Origin: Stomoxys calcitrans
Lineage: Eukaryota; Arthropoda; Insecta; Diptera; Muscidae
DNA: 64,000 nt
NCBI RefSeq assembly: GCF_963082655.1
Contig: NC_081555.1
Span: 178,903,442 to 178,967,441, forward strand
Direction: 5' to 3'
The notes beneath the pieces were generated by a model. That model worked only from the letters and a program-made list of their open reading frames with translations. It was not told where the DNA came from and did not search any database. Position numbers and translations under genes: made by a program. This document shows, piece by piece, positions 1 through 12,011 of the stretch. Numbering within the stretch: position 1 is the stretch's first letter; the number at the start of each line of letters is the position of its first letter.

Positions 1-1000
1 ACAACAGTTGCCCGCCATAGAGGGTGGTCTAGAAAACCACATCATCACCGCCCGCTAACTTGTCGGGGCTAGACACTCATTAAAGACATTCAGCAAAAAG
101 GAATCTACTTACCCCTGCAGCCATGAGTTTATAGTCCTCGGCCAGAGGGTGGGGGTCAAGGAAGTAAGACCAAGAAGCGGAAAAAATGAATAACTGTAAC
201 TACTTTTATGATTTAACCAAGGCAGGGAGGAGGCGGAAGGGTGTTTGTTAGGTGGAGACGAGTCTGCTGTAGTGGTGGTTGTTGTTGTTGTGAATAGCAC
301 AAAACTCCCCCGCACTCTTAGTATGGTAGTGGTGGCGTCATAGTAGCACTTGGGGTGGCCCACAATGTAAGGCAGCAGAAAAAAAAGTGAAAATAACAAG
401 AACGAAATGGACGTATGACTCATACTTAAAAAATGATTTGTTATACCAAAATACCCCAAAAAAAAAACAAGGAAAAAGCTCACCCAAAAAGAGATACCAT
501 AGGAAATTCAATACCAATGGTTTGCAGATCAAAGGAAAACTTTGAGTTTAGCAACAAGATGTGGTATAGCAGCAACGAATTGGTGTAGCCTCTACATGTC
601 TAGGTGTTATGTTTTGCCGGCAAGGGTTAGTCCAGGCCAAACAGGTGAATGAATTCACACAATTCTATTGTGTGATGTCATTAATATGTTGAGGTCTCCA
701 TATATGTTATTAAGTTTGTATACCATAGCGATAAGACATTGCTGTAGGACAGGACTAAATGATGAAATGTCAGAATTTTTAAGTTATAATGATGGACATT
801 TTACGCTTAGCTACATATATGGGTGATTCTACAATAAATGTTTAATGATAAGAATAATAGAAGAAATAAAGGAAGGAAGTATTTTATCAATAATTTCCAA
901 CACTATGAAGTTCAATACGCTACGATTACAGCACTTGAACATGACATTGAACACTTTAAATAATTTTTATGGTCAGTAATAACGTATATAAAGAGTACAC
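1..1000. other. AT-rich non-coding stretch
   Basis: No gene is supported here. A short (GTT)n tract lies near 277-293 and an A9 run near 460. The open frames on the minus strand are low-complexity, rich in F, S, T and L, and match no family I know. Confidence 0.6.
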
Positions 1001-2935
1001 AAACTAAAACGTACATAACGTTACGTAATCCTGTGTATAAATCCATTCTTATGGTTAACATAAACTTCTTTGAACACTAACCAAGACTTAATAAAACCGT
1101 TACGTCACATTCACGCCACTAATGGTCAACATAAACTTCTTTAAACATTAATCAAGCCTCAAAAAAAAACCCACGTTACGTTTACGCTACTAATTTGACT
1201 TCTCAAATAACTTTTAAGTGTTTAAGTAATGCAGTTTTTTGGAAAACCATTAGTTTCTTAAAAGAATACTTGTAATAAACTTGACCTTGAACTCCATAAA
1301 TTTTATAATACTAAGAATTAATCCATCTTTATGGGCTTCCTTAACTTTTATAAACAAATATAAAGATTAAAATTAAAACGACGTTACGTTCACATCACTA
1401 ATTTGACTTATAACCTGAAATTTAAATAATTTAATGGTGCAATATTGTGTAGTTATTCATGATTTTGGAGATTAACATCACTAATTTGCCTTGTAACTTG
1501 ACCTTGAACTTTATAAATTCTATAATACTAAGAAGAAATCCATCTTTATGGGCTTCCTTTACTTTTATAAATAATTACGAGAATTTAAAACAAAACAACG
1601 TTACGTTAACGGCACTAATTTGAATTTTAACATCATTTTAAACACATTATGTAATGAACTACTGTGTGGATTGTGTTTTTTTCGCCAACCACAAGTTTTA
1701 TAAATGAAAACGAAGACTTAAGCATATGATACGTTATGTTTACATAATTAATTTGACTTATAACTAAACTTTAAACTAATTTAATAATGCGATATTGCGC
1801 ATAAATTCGTGATTTTGTTGAACCATTAGATTGATAACTATATAGGAAGACTGAAATATAAAATACCTTATATTTACGCTAATAGTTTGACTATTAATGA
1901 ACTACGTACGAATATCGAACGCGATATTGCAGCAGTATCGGCCGACTTATCCTTGCAGACAGTCGAAAATTGAGTTCAGCGTGCAGAACTCTGCAAGCGT
2001 GCCCGTGGTGGCCATGCAAAAGAAATCGATTTCCATACATTACGGCATCGAACATACTTTCACAGGAAAAAAGAATTTCATTGATATCCAAAAACGTTTT
2101 TGTTTTATTTAAAAAAAAAACTTTTGTAGCGCTCTTATTGAAAAACCTTGTATAATACCTTTGAACCCTTCAAATAACGTAGTATGTTGTAAAAATTAAT
2201 TTTTTTTTTGGTTTACCATTAGTTTTCTAAATGGATTGGAAGGCTTAAATTTACAATGCGTTATGTTACAACACTAACTTAACTTTATTTTGTCTACCAA
2301 CACTTTTAAAACTAATGGCCAAGACTTAAAATCATATAATGGTAGCTTTACGCCACTAATTTGAAATTTATATAGACTGAACTGTTTAATAAAGGTATAG
2401 CTAATTTTTATCGCTTATTATGACGATTAAAAGTAGCTGCGAATACTTAAATATGTAATACGTTACGTTTACGCCACTAATTTTGTTGTTTATAAACATT
2501 TGAAATTTGGCTTTCCTATCCTTTAAATATGTAGTATTGTAAAATAATTAATTTCTTTGGGCAATTTCTTCCTTTATAAACAAAATCTATATTTAAAACG
2601 TTACGTCAACGCCACTAATTGGACTATCAATTGGTCTTTTATAATTTGTCATTGTGTTACAGGCATTCTTATAGGCATTTATGTTGTATTTGAGACAAAT
2701 GTTATCGCTAATAATTATGTAACTTGAGTTTAATGTGTCATACGTTACTTCAGGCCACTAATTTTGACTAACGACCCCTTCTGGTAAAATTTACAAGTTA
2801 CATTACATTTTATTACACTAATTAGACATACAAACTTTGTTGAATAGCTGAGATTTCGCATTTTAGACTGTAGCAATAAATGATGAATTAATTTTTGTGC
2901 TTCAAACGTAACGATTTTCCACTAATTAGGCATTT
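1001..2935. repeat. Degenerate tandem array with CGTTACG...CACTAATTTGAC core
   Basis: A core close to CGTTACGTTTACGCCACTAA followed by TTTGAC recurs about 13 times, near 1101, 1171, 1382, 1592, 1733, 1866, 2262, 2337, 2460, 2598, 2741, 2802 and 2907. Many gaps are near multiples of 70 bp (70, 211, 210, 141, 133, 75, 138, 143). A longer 210-bp register is visible: the block with TTGACCTTGAACT and CCATCTTTATGGGCTTCC occurs near 1281-1350 and again near 1498-1560. A more GC-rich segment at about 1908-2098 interrupts the pattern and has no core copy. I read this as an old, diverged satellite. No function is claimed. Confidence 0.75.
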
Positions 2936-4022
2936 GTTTTTAATTTAATAAGTTCATAACAATTTCTCTTATGGACATTGGTTTTGTCATTTGTATGCTT
3001 CGTGCTTCAGCTCCATCACCGATAGGCAGCTGTATTAATAACACTAAAATATTAAAACCTTGATCACCAATTTCTAATCTGTAGTCCATAAAGCGTTATT
3101 CCATTTTGTAAAATAACCTTTGGCCCATAATTATTACGATTTTCCAATCATTTATGTGTGACATGCCACCAATGTCATAAGCGTCCACATAGTATCCTCT
3201 TATCGAACACCATCTATGGACGACGGAGTTCAATAACACCAGAAAATGGAAAATGATTGCGTTGTGACGTACACAGACACAACAACACAACACCATAGGA
3301 AAAAAGTAAATAGAAAATCTATTCTGGGGCATGACTTGCCAGAGTATTTTTCAACGAGGGGTGTTAGCGATAAACGTATTACTTAACACCCCAAGAACTG
3401 GCCAGCAGCATGCTACAGGGCTTTGGGTGTTAGTTCTGCTTCAGCTCCTATACACCCCATGCTTTAAAATGAGATAATGTTGGATATACACTGAAGCTTT
3501 ATATAGGGAATAATTTAAATATTGGTCGAAGGGAAGGACGTTTGTTTTCAAAATAAATTATATTCATGAATTTCCGCAAAATATTGTATCCCCCTTTGCT
3601 ACACCAAATCCTCCCTTTTAGTCTTTGGCTTTAACGCCTCTTCCATTTGGAAATGATAGTGACAATGATGATGTTGATGTTTTGTCGCATCAAAGCAACT
3701 CGCCTGGAGGGGGGGCTGGGCACAACGCAACGCTTAACTATTGAATATTTGGTTATCGTCGTTATTTTCTGTTGCAGCATCATTGAACTGACGTTGACAT
3801 CGACAAACATCCTTTCAATGACTAGAAATAGTTTTGTTATTTTGCTTTTTGGGGGCGAAATGCCATGGCGGCAGGGGTAAAGGCCTGTTATATAGTAAGA
3901 AGTTTGGCTTAGATTTTTGGCTCTTGGCAAATGCATGATAGCTTCTGAGTTTTGGTAAAAAAAAGAACTTCTTTTCACTATTGTCTTGTCTTCAGATTTT
4001 TTTTTGATCAACTAGAAATAAA
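2936..4022. other. Single-copy-looking AT-rich stretch
   Basis: No repeat family or coding signal is recognised. The short open frames on both strands between 3631 and 4011 overlap one another and show no conserved motif. The stretch ends where a HINE-B copy begins. Confidence 0.5.
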
Positions 4023-4898
4023 CTATTTTTATACCCCCACCATAGAATGGGGTATACTAATTTCGCCATTCTGTTTGTAACTCCTCAAAATATACGTCTT
4101 AGACCCCATAAAATATATATGTTCTTGATCGTCATGACATTTTAAGTCGATCTAGCCATGTCCGTCCGTCCGTCTGTCTGACGAAATCACGCTTACTTCC
4201 GAAGGAGTACAGCTAGCCGCTTGAAATTTTGCACAAATACTTGGTATTAGAGTAGGTCGGTTGGGATAGTAAATGGGCTATATCGGTCCATGTTTTGATA
4301 TAGCTGCCATATAAACAAAGCTTGGATCTTGACTTCTTGCGCCACTAGAGGGCGCAATTCTTATCCGATTTGGCTGAAATTTTGCATGAGGTGTTTTGTT
4401 ATGACTTCTAACAACTGTATCAACTATGGGTCAAATCGATCCATAATCTGATATAGCTGCCATATACATCGATCTGGGATCTTGACTTCTTGAGCCTCCA
4501 GAGGGCGTAAATATTATCTGATTTTGTTGAAATTTTGTACAACGGCTTATGATCTTCAACATACTTTTCAAATATGGTCCGAATTGGTCTATAGCCTGAT
4601 ACAGCTCCCATATAAACCGATCTCTCTATTTTAATTACTGAGCCCTTCAAGGGCGCAATTCTTACTCGAATTGGCTGAAATTTTACACAATGACTTCTAC
4701 TATGGTCTTCAATATTCAATTCAATTATGGTCCGAATCGGACTAAAACTTGATATAGCTCCAATAATAAATCAATTATTTTCTTTTATCCTTTGTTTGCC
4801 TTAAAGGAAATGTGGGGAAAAGAACTCGACAAATGCGATCTATGGTGGATGGTACATAAGATTCGGTCCGGCCGAACTTGGCACGCTTTTACTTATTT
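4023..4898 (+). mobile_element. HINE-B, DINE-1-like helentron-type element, near complete
   Basis: The 5' block runs TATACCCCCACCATAG, then the GTCCGTCCGTCTGTC tract near 4158-4180. Three to four internal units follow, with GATATAGCTGCCATATA cores near 4300, 4451 and 4602. The 3' end has ATGGTGGATGGTACATAAG, the hairpin TTCGGTCCGGCCGAA and TTTTACTT. The element has no coding capacity. Its last 85 bp form one arm of the inverted repeat at 4812-5167. Confidence 0.8.
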
Positions 4899-5167
4899 CT
4901 AGTTTATTTTTACTGGGGATATCTTCTATTTTCTGAATTCTGCAACATCAGAGACTCTGCAACCCCTGTGAAAGTGGAAAGCTATTGACTTAAGATGAAC
5001 TTTCCATTTTCACAGTGGTTGCAGAGTCTCTGATGTTGCAGAATGCAGAAAATAGAAGATATCCCCAGTAAAAATGAACTAAAAACATGTAAAAGCGTCC
5101 TAAGTTCGGCCGGGCCGAATCTTATGTACCCTCCACCATAGATCGCATTTGTCGAGTTCTTTTCCCT
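4812..5167. repeat. Large inverted repeat (foldback) joining two HINE-B 3' ends
   Basis: The left arm (about 4812-4981) and right arm (about 5000-5167) are inverted copies with roughly ten mismatches over 165 bp, around a loop of about 18 bp. Each arm has the HINE-B 3' terminus outermost. Inside it is about 80 bp of non-HINE sequence containing CTGCAACATCAGAGACTCTG. The right arm is therefore a second HINE-B 3' end in minus orientation. Confidence 0.85.
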
Positions 5168-7365
5168 AGTCTTATGTTTATCTAAGATAAAGTCATCAAT
5201 AGTCGACAGTTGTATCGTTATTATTATATACGTTATTGTATAGTGGCATACCTTTTGAAAGATGGCTTTTTGGAAGGTTAGCTATCAGCAATAAGACAGG
5301 AATGACTTGTGGCCTTTGCCTTAATTTATCATAGCTTTTCAAAGGCCTTCCGTGCGAAGGCCCTCTAGATAAGATTGTATAACACTTACACTATTGCCTT
5401 AAGCAAAGACCATCATTACCACCACCACCACCACTAACAGTCAGCTATCCTTATCCGCATTTCAATTTGATAGCCTTTGCAGTTCTACTTGTATTTATTT
5501 GCTTCCTTGGTTCGTTGGTTGGTTGCTTAAGTCTATATAACATGACACAAACAGTTGCTTATGAAAATGTTTTACAATATCCTTTTAATGTTATTACAAG
5601 TGTGTCCTTGTCGCCAGCTATGTCAATGTCTATGGGTGAAGACAGCCAGCCAGTCAGCCAGTCAACCAAACAATCAACCCAGCCCAGCCAAGCAAGCAAC
5701 CTTGCAGGCATACTGCCACTCCACAGCTCAGTATCGCAGCCACCTATTGAAGAAAAGAAAATCTTCGTCTGACTGACGATGGCGATGTAGCCAACAAAGA
5801 CGACAATGTTGACAACAAAAGGCATCTTTAGCCAAAGACACAGAATTCACCCACATCCGCCAAATGTTGGATATCGGTATATGATGCACCAGCACCAGCT
5901 CCCCTTCAATTTGCCCCACTGCGCTTGCCGCCTGACAATGCGGCATAGTTAAATCTTCCTTCAAACTCAAAAATATTTCCCAAAAAAAAAAAAAAAAAAC
6001 GAAAAATACAAATAAAAATTGGAAAGTTATGATGGCTTCCCCGCTTCCCACAAAACTCTTCGCCTTGACTAGGTCACAGCTACTCGTTGGTCCTAAATCT
6101 TGGTCGCTTTGTCTTTGTGGACTATATGCTGGCCCTGGTGGCTGGCTGGCTGACTGGCTGGCCGTTTTTGTTGTAAGTGAAATATATCCAAACCACTTTC
6201 CAAACAATTTATGGAAAGAATATGTCTTAGGAATATTTCATCTCTGTTGTTATTGTTATTGGTGGTATGGATGTTGGCGAAGATGCGCCATCCATTCATC
6301 CATCGTTTTGGCCCTTCTTGCCACTCTCACCAGCAGGGACCGTAAAATGAAAGTGCCTTAAAAGATATTAAAGAAAATATGTAGGATGTAGGCGAGTATG
6401 TGCTCCATATATGTGGAACATCTTTGCCATGGTCTCAAATATTAAAAAGTAATGAGCGTTTGTCCTCATTTTTTGCCATTAAATGCTCAACATGACCTAA
6501 CGTACGTACGTACACCCCGTAATAGGTTGGTACATAGCAGGCGGCCTTGCCCCAAAAGTCAGGCAGTCCAGGTCATAATGATAAATTATTGTTTAAAATA
6601 TTTCGAGCGAAAGATGACTTTTTCCTGCTAAAGAAAATTGTATGAAATTTCATTAGACCAGGCATAAATAATTCAAAGACAGTGATGGACAATTTGGAGA
6701 CACTTAGTAATGTCCAAACACACCCAGGCTGGTGCAGTTTCCAGTGTTATTATACATCATGACGAAAGAGCACACTGTCTGTGTGTGTGTGTGTGTGTGT
6801 GTGTAGGGACTTTGTCATTTATCCTGTTTGCTTGCTTGCTAGCCTGTTTGTTGGTATAGGAAGTAGTTTTGGGTTCTTTTGGCAAGCAAACAACAACAAA
6901 AAAGTCATACAAGTGAAGAGCCTGGGGACGCAAAGCCTTTTGGAAATGTTTAGACACAACAATTTAGTAAAAGTTTTTCTTTTTCATTTCCAAATACACA
7001 CCCACCCACGCGTACTCCAACACCTTCAAAGCTCAGGTAAGTTAATGCCCCATAGATAGATAGGTGAGTGGGAGAGTGAGGGTGGTGAGCAAATAAAATA
7101 AAATTTTACAATATTTGAATTTGAGGAAAAACTGAAACAGCCCTTAGTTGGCCCCTGGGGGAGAATTTACTAAATTAAAAACGTTTAAATGGAAAAATAA
7201 ATAAGTAAATTAAATTTAAAATGACTTTTTAGACTTTTGTCGCACACAATCTTGCAGCAACACATAATTAGATGGAATGTGGCAATTGAAAGATTTCAAT
7301 TCAAACTTTCAAAGGAATATAGATTAAATTATTCAGATGAAAACTTTGTTGTCTCGTTTTTTGTT
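5168..7365. other. Non-coding stretch with microsatellites
   Basis: No gene is supported. The stretch contains (CCA)n near 5417-5436, a CAGCCAGT-type tract near 5643-5700, its inverted counterpart GGCTGGCTGACTGGCTGG near 6138-6162, an A-rich run near 5981-5999, an ACGTACGTACGTAC palindrome near 6501-6515 and (GT)12 at 6781-6804. Open frames such as the minus-strand one at 5728-6207 run through these simple repeats and are not credible genes. Confidence 0.6.
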
Positions 7366-7369
7366 TTAA

Positions 7370-7930
7370 GGCCAACAAGGCCGGGGCGAGCTTTGAATAT
7401 CCAATAGCACCTACATAGCAATATGGTCCGATTTTGATCAGGCTGGGCTGAAAGTCTAGTGGCCCAAGCTCAACTCACTGTGCCAGATTTTAGCGAAATA
7501 GGGCGATAAATACGCCTATTATGGACTCAAGACCTAAAATCTGTATACATGAGGGCTATATTTGAAAGATACTCGGTGCTGATGGAGAGGGTTCCAACAC
7601 AACTCACTGTACCAGATTTCAGAGAAATCGGGCGTTTTTGGATCCAAAACCTTAAATAGGGAGATTGGTATATATGACAGGTATATCTAAAAATGAACCG
7701 ACCTAGATCACTCTCGGTACAAATATTGAAGGACTAAGCACAACTCACTGTGGCAAATTTCAGCAAATTCGGGCGGGCCTTTTTTGGGTCCAGGATTTTA
7801 AGTTGCTATCTATGGCAGCTATATTCAAATATGAACCGATCGGTGCCATACTCGATATGGATGTCGAGTGGTCTAACACAAATGGGGTAGTAAAAATTGT
7901 CGGCGGTGGTTATTCCCTTACTTATGATGG
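7370..7930 (-). mobile_element. HINE-A fragment, strongly decayed
   Basis: It begins with a decayed hairpin-end sequence (GGCCGGGGCGAGCTTTGAATA) and continues as three internal units carrying CAACTCACTGTGCCAGATTT, TTTCAG.GAAATCGGGCG and TATGGCAGCTATATTC. The TATACCC end is missing because SINE-1 sequence follows directly. Confidence 0.65.
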
Positions 7931-7936
7931 CTATAT

Positions 7937-8033
7937 TTGTGAGGTATCCCGCCATGTCAAAACTACTCTTCCAAGTGGTGTCGCTATGCGGCACTCCGTT
8001 CGGACTCGGCCTAAATAAGGAGGCCCCTTATCG
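7937..8033 (+). mobile_element. SINE-1, 3' half only
   Basis: The sequence GTGAGGTATCCCGCCATGTC, then GTGGTGTCGCTATGCGGCAC and AAGGAGGCCCCTTATC, corresponds to the body of the full SINE-1 copies elsewhere in the window. It has no tRNA-like head. It abuts the next SINE-1 copy directly. Confidence 0.75.
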
Positions 8034-8322
8034 GAGGCTATCGTAGCACAGAGGTTAGCATGTCCGCCTATGACGCTGAACGCCTGGGTTCGAATCCTGG
8101 CGAGACCATCCGAAACAATTTTCAACTGTGGTTTTCCCCTCCTAATGCTGGCAAAGTGGTGTCGCTCTGCGGCAAGCCTTTCAGACTCGGCTATAAAAAG
8201 GAGGCCCCTTATCATTGAGCTTAAAAAACTTGAAAAGGACTGCACTCATTGACATGTGCGAAGTTTGCGCCTGTGCCTTAGTGGAATGTTCATGGGCAAA
8301 ATTGGCAAATTTGCAAATTATC
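8034..8322 (+). mobile_element. SINE-1, tRNA-derived, near full length
   Basis: The tRNA-like head has an A-box-like TAGCACAGAGG near 8044-8054 and a good B box, GGTTCGAATCC, at 8087-8097. The body reads CTCCTAATGCTGGC, then GGTGTCGCTCTGCGGCA and AAAAGGAGGCCCCTTATCAT. The tail has ACTGCACTCATTGACATG and GGAATGTTCATGGGCAAAAT. Compared with the copy at 43113-43431, about 40 bp of the middle is missing. Transcription by RNA polymerase III from the internal promoter is expected for the class but not shown here. Confidence 0.85.
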
Positions 8323-8324
8323 AT

Positions 8325-8405
8325 TCAGCTTGCACTTTAAACGCTCTGCACTCATTGATATGAGATAAGTATCCCCTGTTCCTAAATGGAATGTTTATGA
8401 GAAAT
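8325..8405 (+). mobile_element. SINE-1, 3' tail fragment
   Basis: TCTGCACTCATTGATATGAG and GGAATGTTTATGAG repeat the tail of the copy just upstream. This gives three SINE-1 pieces in a row in the same orientation. Confidence 0.6.
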
Positions 8406-8888
8406 TTAGTTTAGTACGATCTTAGCCACACTCGGTAAGGAAGTCGAACACGCTATTGTTATTTCACATTGCTGAAATTTCGCACATGGTTGTCTGTTAT
8501 GACTTCCAAAAAACGTGTTAAGTACGATCCAAATCGGTTTAGAGGCTGATGGTAGCTCCCATATAAAACCATCCTCCAATTTGACATCTTGATACTCTGG
8601 AAGCCGCGATTGTTATCTGATTTATCTGAAATTGTATAAACCGATCTCCCAATTCGATTTCTTGAGCCTCTAGAGGGCGAAATTCATATTCGATTTGGCT
8701 GAAATTTCTCACATGGTGTTTTGTTGTGACTTACAACAACCATGCCAAGTATAAACCAAATCGGCCTGCAAGCCGGTCCATATAAACCAAATCGGTCTGC
8801 AAACCGGTCCACATTGAGCCCCTGGAAGCCGCAATAGCAATCCATTTTGAAATTAAATTTGGCACGTAGTGTTCTGTTAAGACTTGCA
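8406..8888 (+). mobile_element. HINE-B/C internal units, decayed
   Basis: Units with GCTGAAATTTCGCACATGG, GACTTCCAA and AGCTCCCATATAAAACC are visible. Both HINE termini are absent. A short local duplication, ACCAAATCGG(C/T)CTGCAA(G/A)CCGGTCCA, occurs near 8755-8812. Confidence 0.65.
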
Positions 8889-9305
8889 ACATCCGCGCGA
8901 GGTCGTACTTGGAGTGCTTGAGGGAAAAAAGCTTCGTGTCAAAGATCTGCACATGACGAGTTATGGCATTTTATTCCATAGATGTATGGCTTTGGCACAG
9001 TACAGAGTCTTCATGTTTTGTGAAACACTTGCATAGAGTGGTCTTGCTTCCGCTGAACAACTCGTTATAAAGCACTACTATTCTTAGGTAAGGTTACCTA
9101 AGTGCTTTAACCTTACCCAGGAATAGTAGTGCTTTGGAACAAGTTGTTCAGCGGAAGAAAGACCTCTCTATAAAAGTGTTTGACAAAACATGGAGACAAT
9201 GTACTATGCCAAAGCCATACTTCTATGGAATAAAATGCCAAAACTCGTCTAATGCAAATCTTTGGTGCGAATTTTTTTTCTCTCAAACACTCCAAGTACT
9301 ACCTC
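8889..9305. repeat. Inverted repeat with arms of about 200 bp
   Basis: The left arm (about 8889-9097) and right arm (about 9113-9305) are inverted copies. They share CTTCCGCTGAACAACT, AGCACTACTATTC, GGCATTTTATTCCATAGA and TACTTGGAGTG in opposite orientation. Many scattered mismatches suggest it is not very recent. The spacer holds AGGTAAGGTTACCTAAG-type sequence. I cannot assign it to a family; the right arm might encode the C-terminal part of a LINE protein, but that is weak. Confidence 0.75.
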
Positions 9306-10770
9306 GTCTGTTTACGCAACCATTTACTTTTACAAGTCATCCACCAGAGCGTATACTGCACCTACTCCATACTGTCTTCGGACATTCCAAGGTCAGATTC
9401 GCAAATTAAGCCATTTTTCTTTCAGAAAACCCAGAAAAGCTACCAAGATATTTTAACAATGCCTGTAGTTCCTTCTTCTTTTTTTGTGAAACCCATGCCA
9501 CTGTGCTCCCTGAATATGAAGATGAGTTTGCATTGCATTTTATAGTTGAAAATATTGAAAAGACATAAAAAATTGATGTGCTATTTTCAATGGCACATAT
9601 TTTACTATTTTTTCTGCCTTGCAAAGGAAATCAATTAATTTGTGGGCTCTTTGCCAATGGGCGCTCTTTTGTTGACAAAATGCTCTTATTTTTTATGCTT
9701 ATTAACAAAAAAAAAAAGGAACATCAATTTTATTACAGTCTTCATAAACTATAAAAAAATCTCTTTTGGGGTTTTTCCTTGTTGAATAGGCTCTACCCAA
9801 GACTACTTAGAAAGGTTTTATGACTTTAAAACACTTGACATAAAGGCAATGTCCTAAACAACAACGAAGAGAATGCTAAAGGAATGTAGAACTTTGAACA
9901 TCGACAGTTTACGCGTACTATTTAAATTTATCAACGTCATCATCAACATCATCGGCAACATAATCATCATCATTTGAATCCTTAACATGTTTCTTGTTGA
10001 AGGGGGAGCCACCTACTTAAGTATAATAACCACGAAGCATTTTCACATTTACATGAAAATTATCAAAGTTCTGGACAAATACCACTCACCCAGTCAACCA
10101 AGCAAACAGCTGTTCCCTAATGGTCCTGGCCAGGCCCAGCCTGTTAAGGGAGCATACATGTTATGTGTGTAAGGCCAAATCAAAGATGGCTAAAGGGTTA
10201 ACATTTGCTGTTTACAAATAAAATGAAACAAAACGATTTGCATGTTTTTTATTAGATTTGTGTGTGTGTAAAACATTCTAAGCTACAAAAAAAAAAAAAG
10301 GGAACACGCATTGAAAACGAGTGAAAATAAAATACATACTTACACGAACGTTTCATTTTACTTCCTTTTCGCTTCTTCAGGGTTTAGAGTTTGTTTCATA
10401 TTTTCTTTTTTCTTGCCATCGATTTTTCTTTGTATAATCCCAAACTCCAAACATGCATATTTTTCAGTTAAATCAAACACATGTCACACGCCACATGACT
10501 TCCATAATGAGATTCATCACGGGCTGACTGACTCTGTCAGTCGAGCGGTAGCTAAAGGATAAGGGCGTTCGTTCATTGGCAAGTGAACGAGCATTCGAGT
10601 AGAATACAGACAGACAGACATATGAAGATGGTACATATCAACAACATCTTGGTATGCATGGAAAGTATGAAAAGAATGATGATTTTACAATAAGATGAAG
10701 CAATACGACAGGGAGGGATTTGCTGGAAGAAAGGCCCAGGCCTTGAAACAGTAAACACTGTGAAATAAGC
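9306..10770. other. Non-coding stretch
   Basis: No gene or repeat family is recognised. A-rich runs occur near 9706-9716 and 10287-10300, an imperfect CATCATCAACATCATC tract near 9937-9975 and (CAGA)n near 10608-10620. Confidence 0.5.
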
Positions 10771-11004
10771 GAAAGCTAAAGACAAAATTTCAAAGGAATT
10801 TTTAACTTAAGACATAATTTTGAAGGAAATTAAAAAAATAAATCTTTTTTCTAAAAAGGAAAAAAAATCGGTTTCTCGTAATCAAACATATCAAATATCA
10901 AGGAATTTTTATATTAGGACAAAAATTTGATGGAACAAGGGAGCATAAAATTTCTAGGAAATTTCTTCTGAAGACAAAATTTCAAGGCAAAAGTTCTCTG
11001 AGGC

Positions 11005-11336
11005 ATAAGAAATGCAAATTTGCCTATGAATTTTCCATTAAGAAGCAGGGGCAAACTTCTTTCTCATATATGCTGTGCTGTCCGATTTAAGGTTTAAGCT
11101 CAATGATTAGGGACCTCAATTTCTATAGCCGAGTCCATAAGGCGTGCCGCAGTGCGACAACTCTTTGGGGAGAAGTTTTTACATGGCTTCTATGCATGGC
11201 ATAGTACCTCACAAATGTCGCCAGCATTAGGAGGGGATAATCACCGCTGAACATTTTGTTTGATGTTCCAGCCAGGATTCGAATCCAGGCGTTCATCGTG
11301 ATAGGTGGCCATGCTAACCTCTGCTCTACGGCCTAA
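11005..11336 (-). mobile_element. SINE-1, full length, minus strand
   Basis: Read on the minus strand it has the tRNA-like head with the B box visible on the plus strand as GGATTCGAATCC near 11276-11287. The AGGAGGGGATAATCACCGCTG core and the GCCGCAGTGCGACA body segment follow. The tail is at the low-coordinate end (GCAAATTTGCCTATG). It is inserted in the 30-bp minisatellite. Confidence 0.85.
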
Positions 11337-11859
11337 AAGGTATAACATTGAAGAAAATATTCACAAAATACTAAATTTCAAATAATTTTCTCTTAAGACA
11401 AAATTTGCTCAATTTTCGGTGAAAACTAAATTTGAGGGTATAGTTGACCTTTGTCTTTTATCATATGCCAAGTCTGATAGTTTCGGCTTTTTGGCCAGGA
11501 AAAAATGTGTTTTCTTCTTTGTAATTTGTTAATAAATAGCCCTGTAAACGTTTAGACGGGCTCAACCGAAATATTGGAAATAAATTGAATCAAACCTTCA
11601 AAAAGAATTATTTTTTCCTGAACTAAAAAGTCGAAACTATCCAACTAGTCATATAAAACTAAATTTTACAGCAAATTTTCTCTGAAAAAGACTTCACACA
11701 TAAAAGTATCCGATAAAACTTCCTAAACCAAGAGTAGAAACGTCTCATACTATGGTTAGTGTTGTGGTAACTTCTGGTCCTACTTTTCCCATTGCAAAAC
11801 AAATTCTACGATCATTAGGAACCTCTCGAAAGAGAAATAAAAAATTATTAAATTGTCTA

Positions 11860-11998
11860 AAAATTGAACAAAAAAAAAAAAAAATTGAAAAATAAAATTG
11901 GGTGGAGCTCGGTCGGGATTCGAACCTGGGTACTTAGAGCAGTAGCAAGAGCTTTTGCCGCTGTCTAGCTCTCGAAGCTGTAGACACAACCGACCAAA
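11860..11998 (-). mobile_element. Possible tRNA-derived SINE of a third type
   Basis: On the minus strand there is an A-box-like TAGACAGCGGC and, about 40 nt downstream, a B box GGTTCGAATCC (plus strand GGATTCGAACC near 11917-11927). A T-rich tail with a 17-bp homopolymer follows. It is unlike SINE-1 and SINE-2. A decayed tRNA gene is the alternative. There is only one copy in the window, so the family status is uncertain. Confidence 0.4.
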
Positions 11999-12011
11999 AG
12001 CTGCATTGAAA

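Noticed and set aside
5728..6207. 159-codon open frame on the minus strand
   Set aside because: It crosses an A/T homopolymer and CAGCC-type simple repeats and has low-complexity composition.
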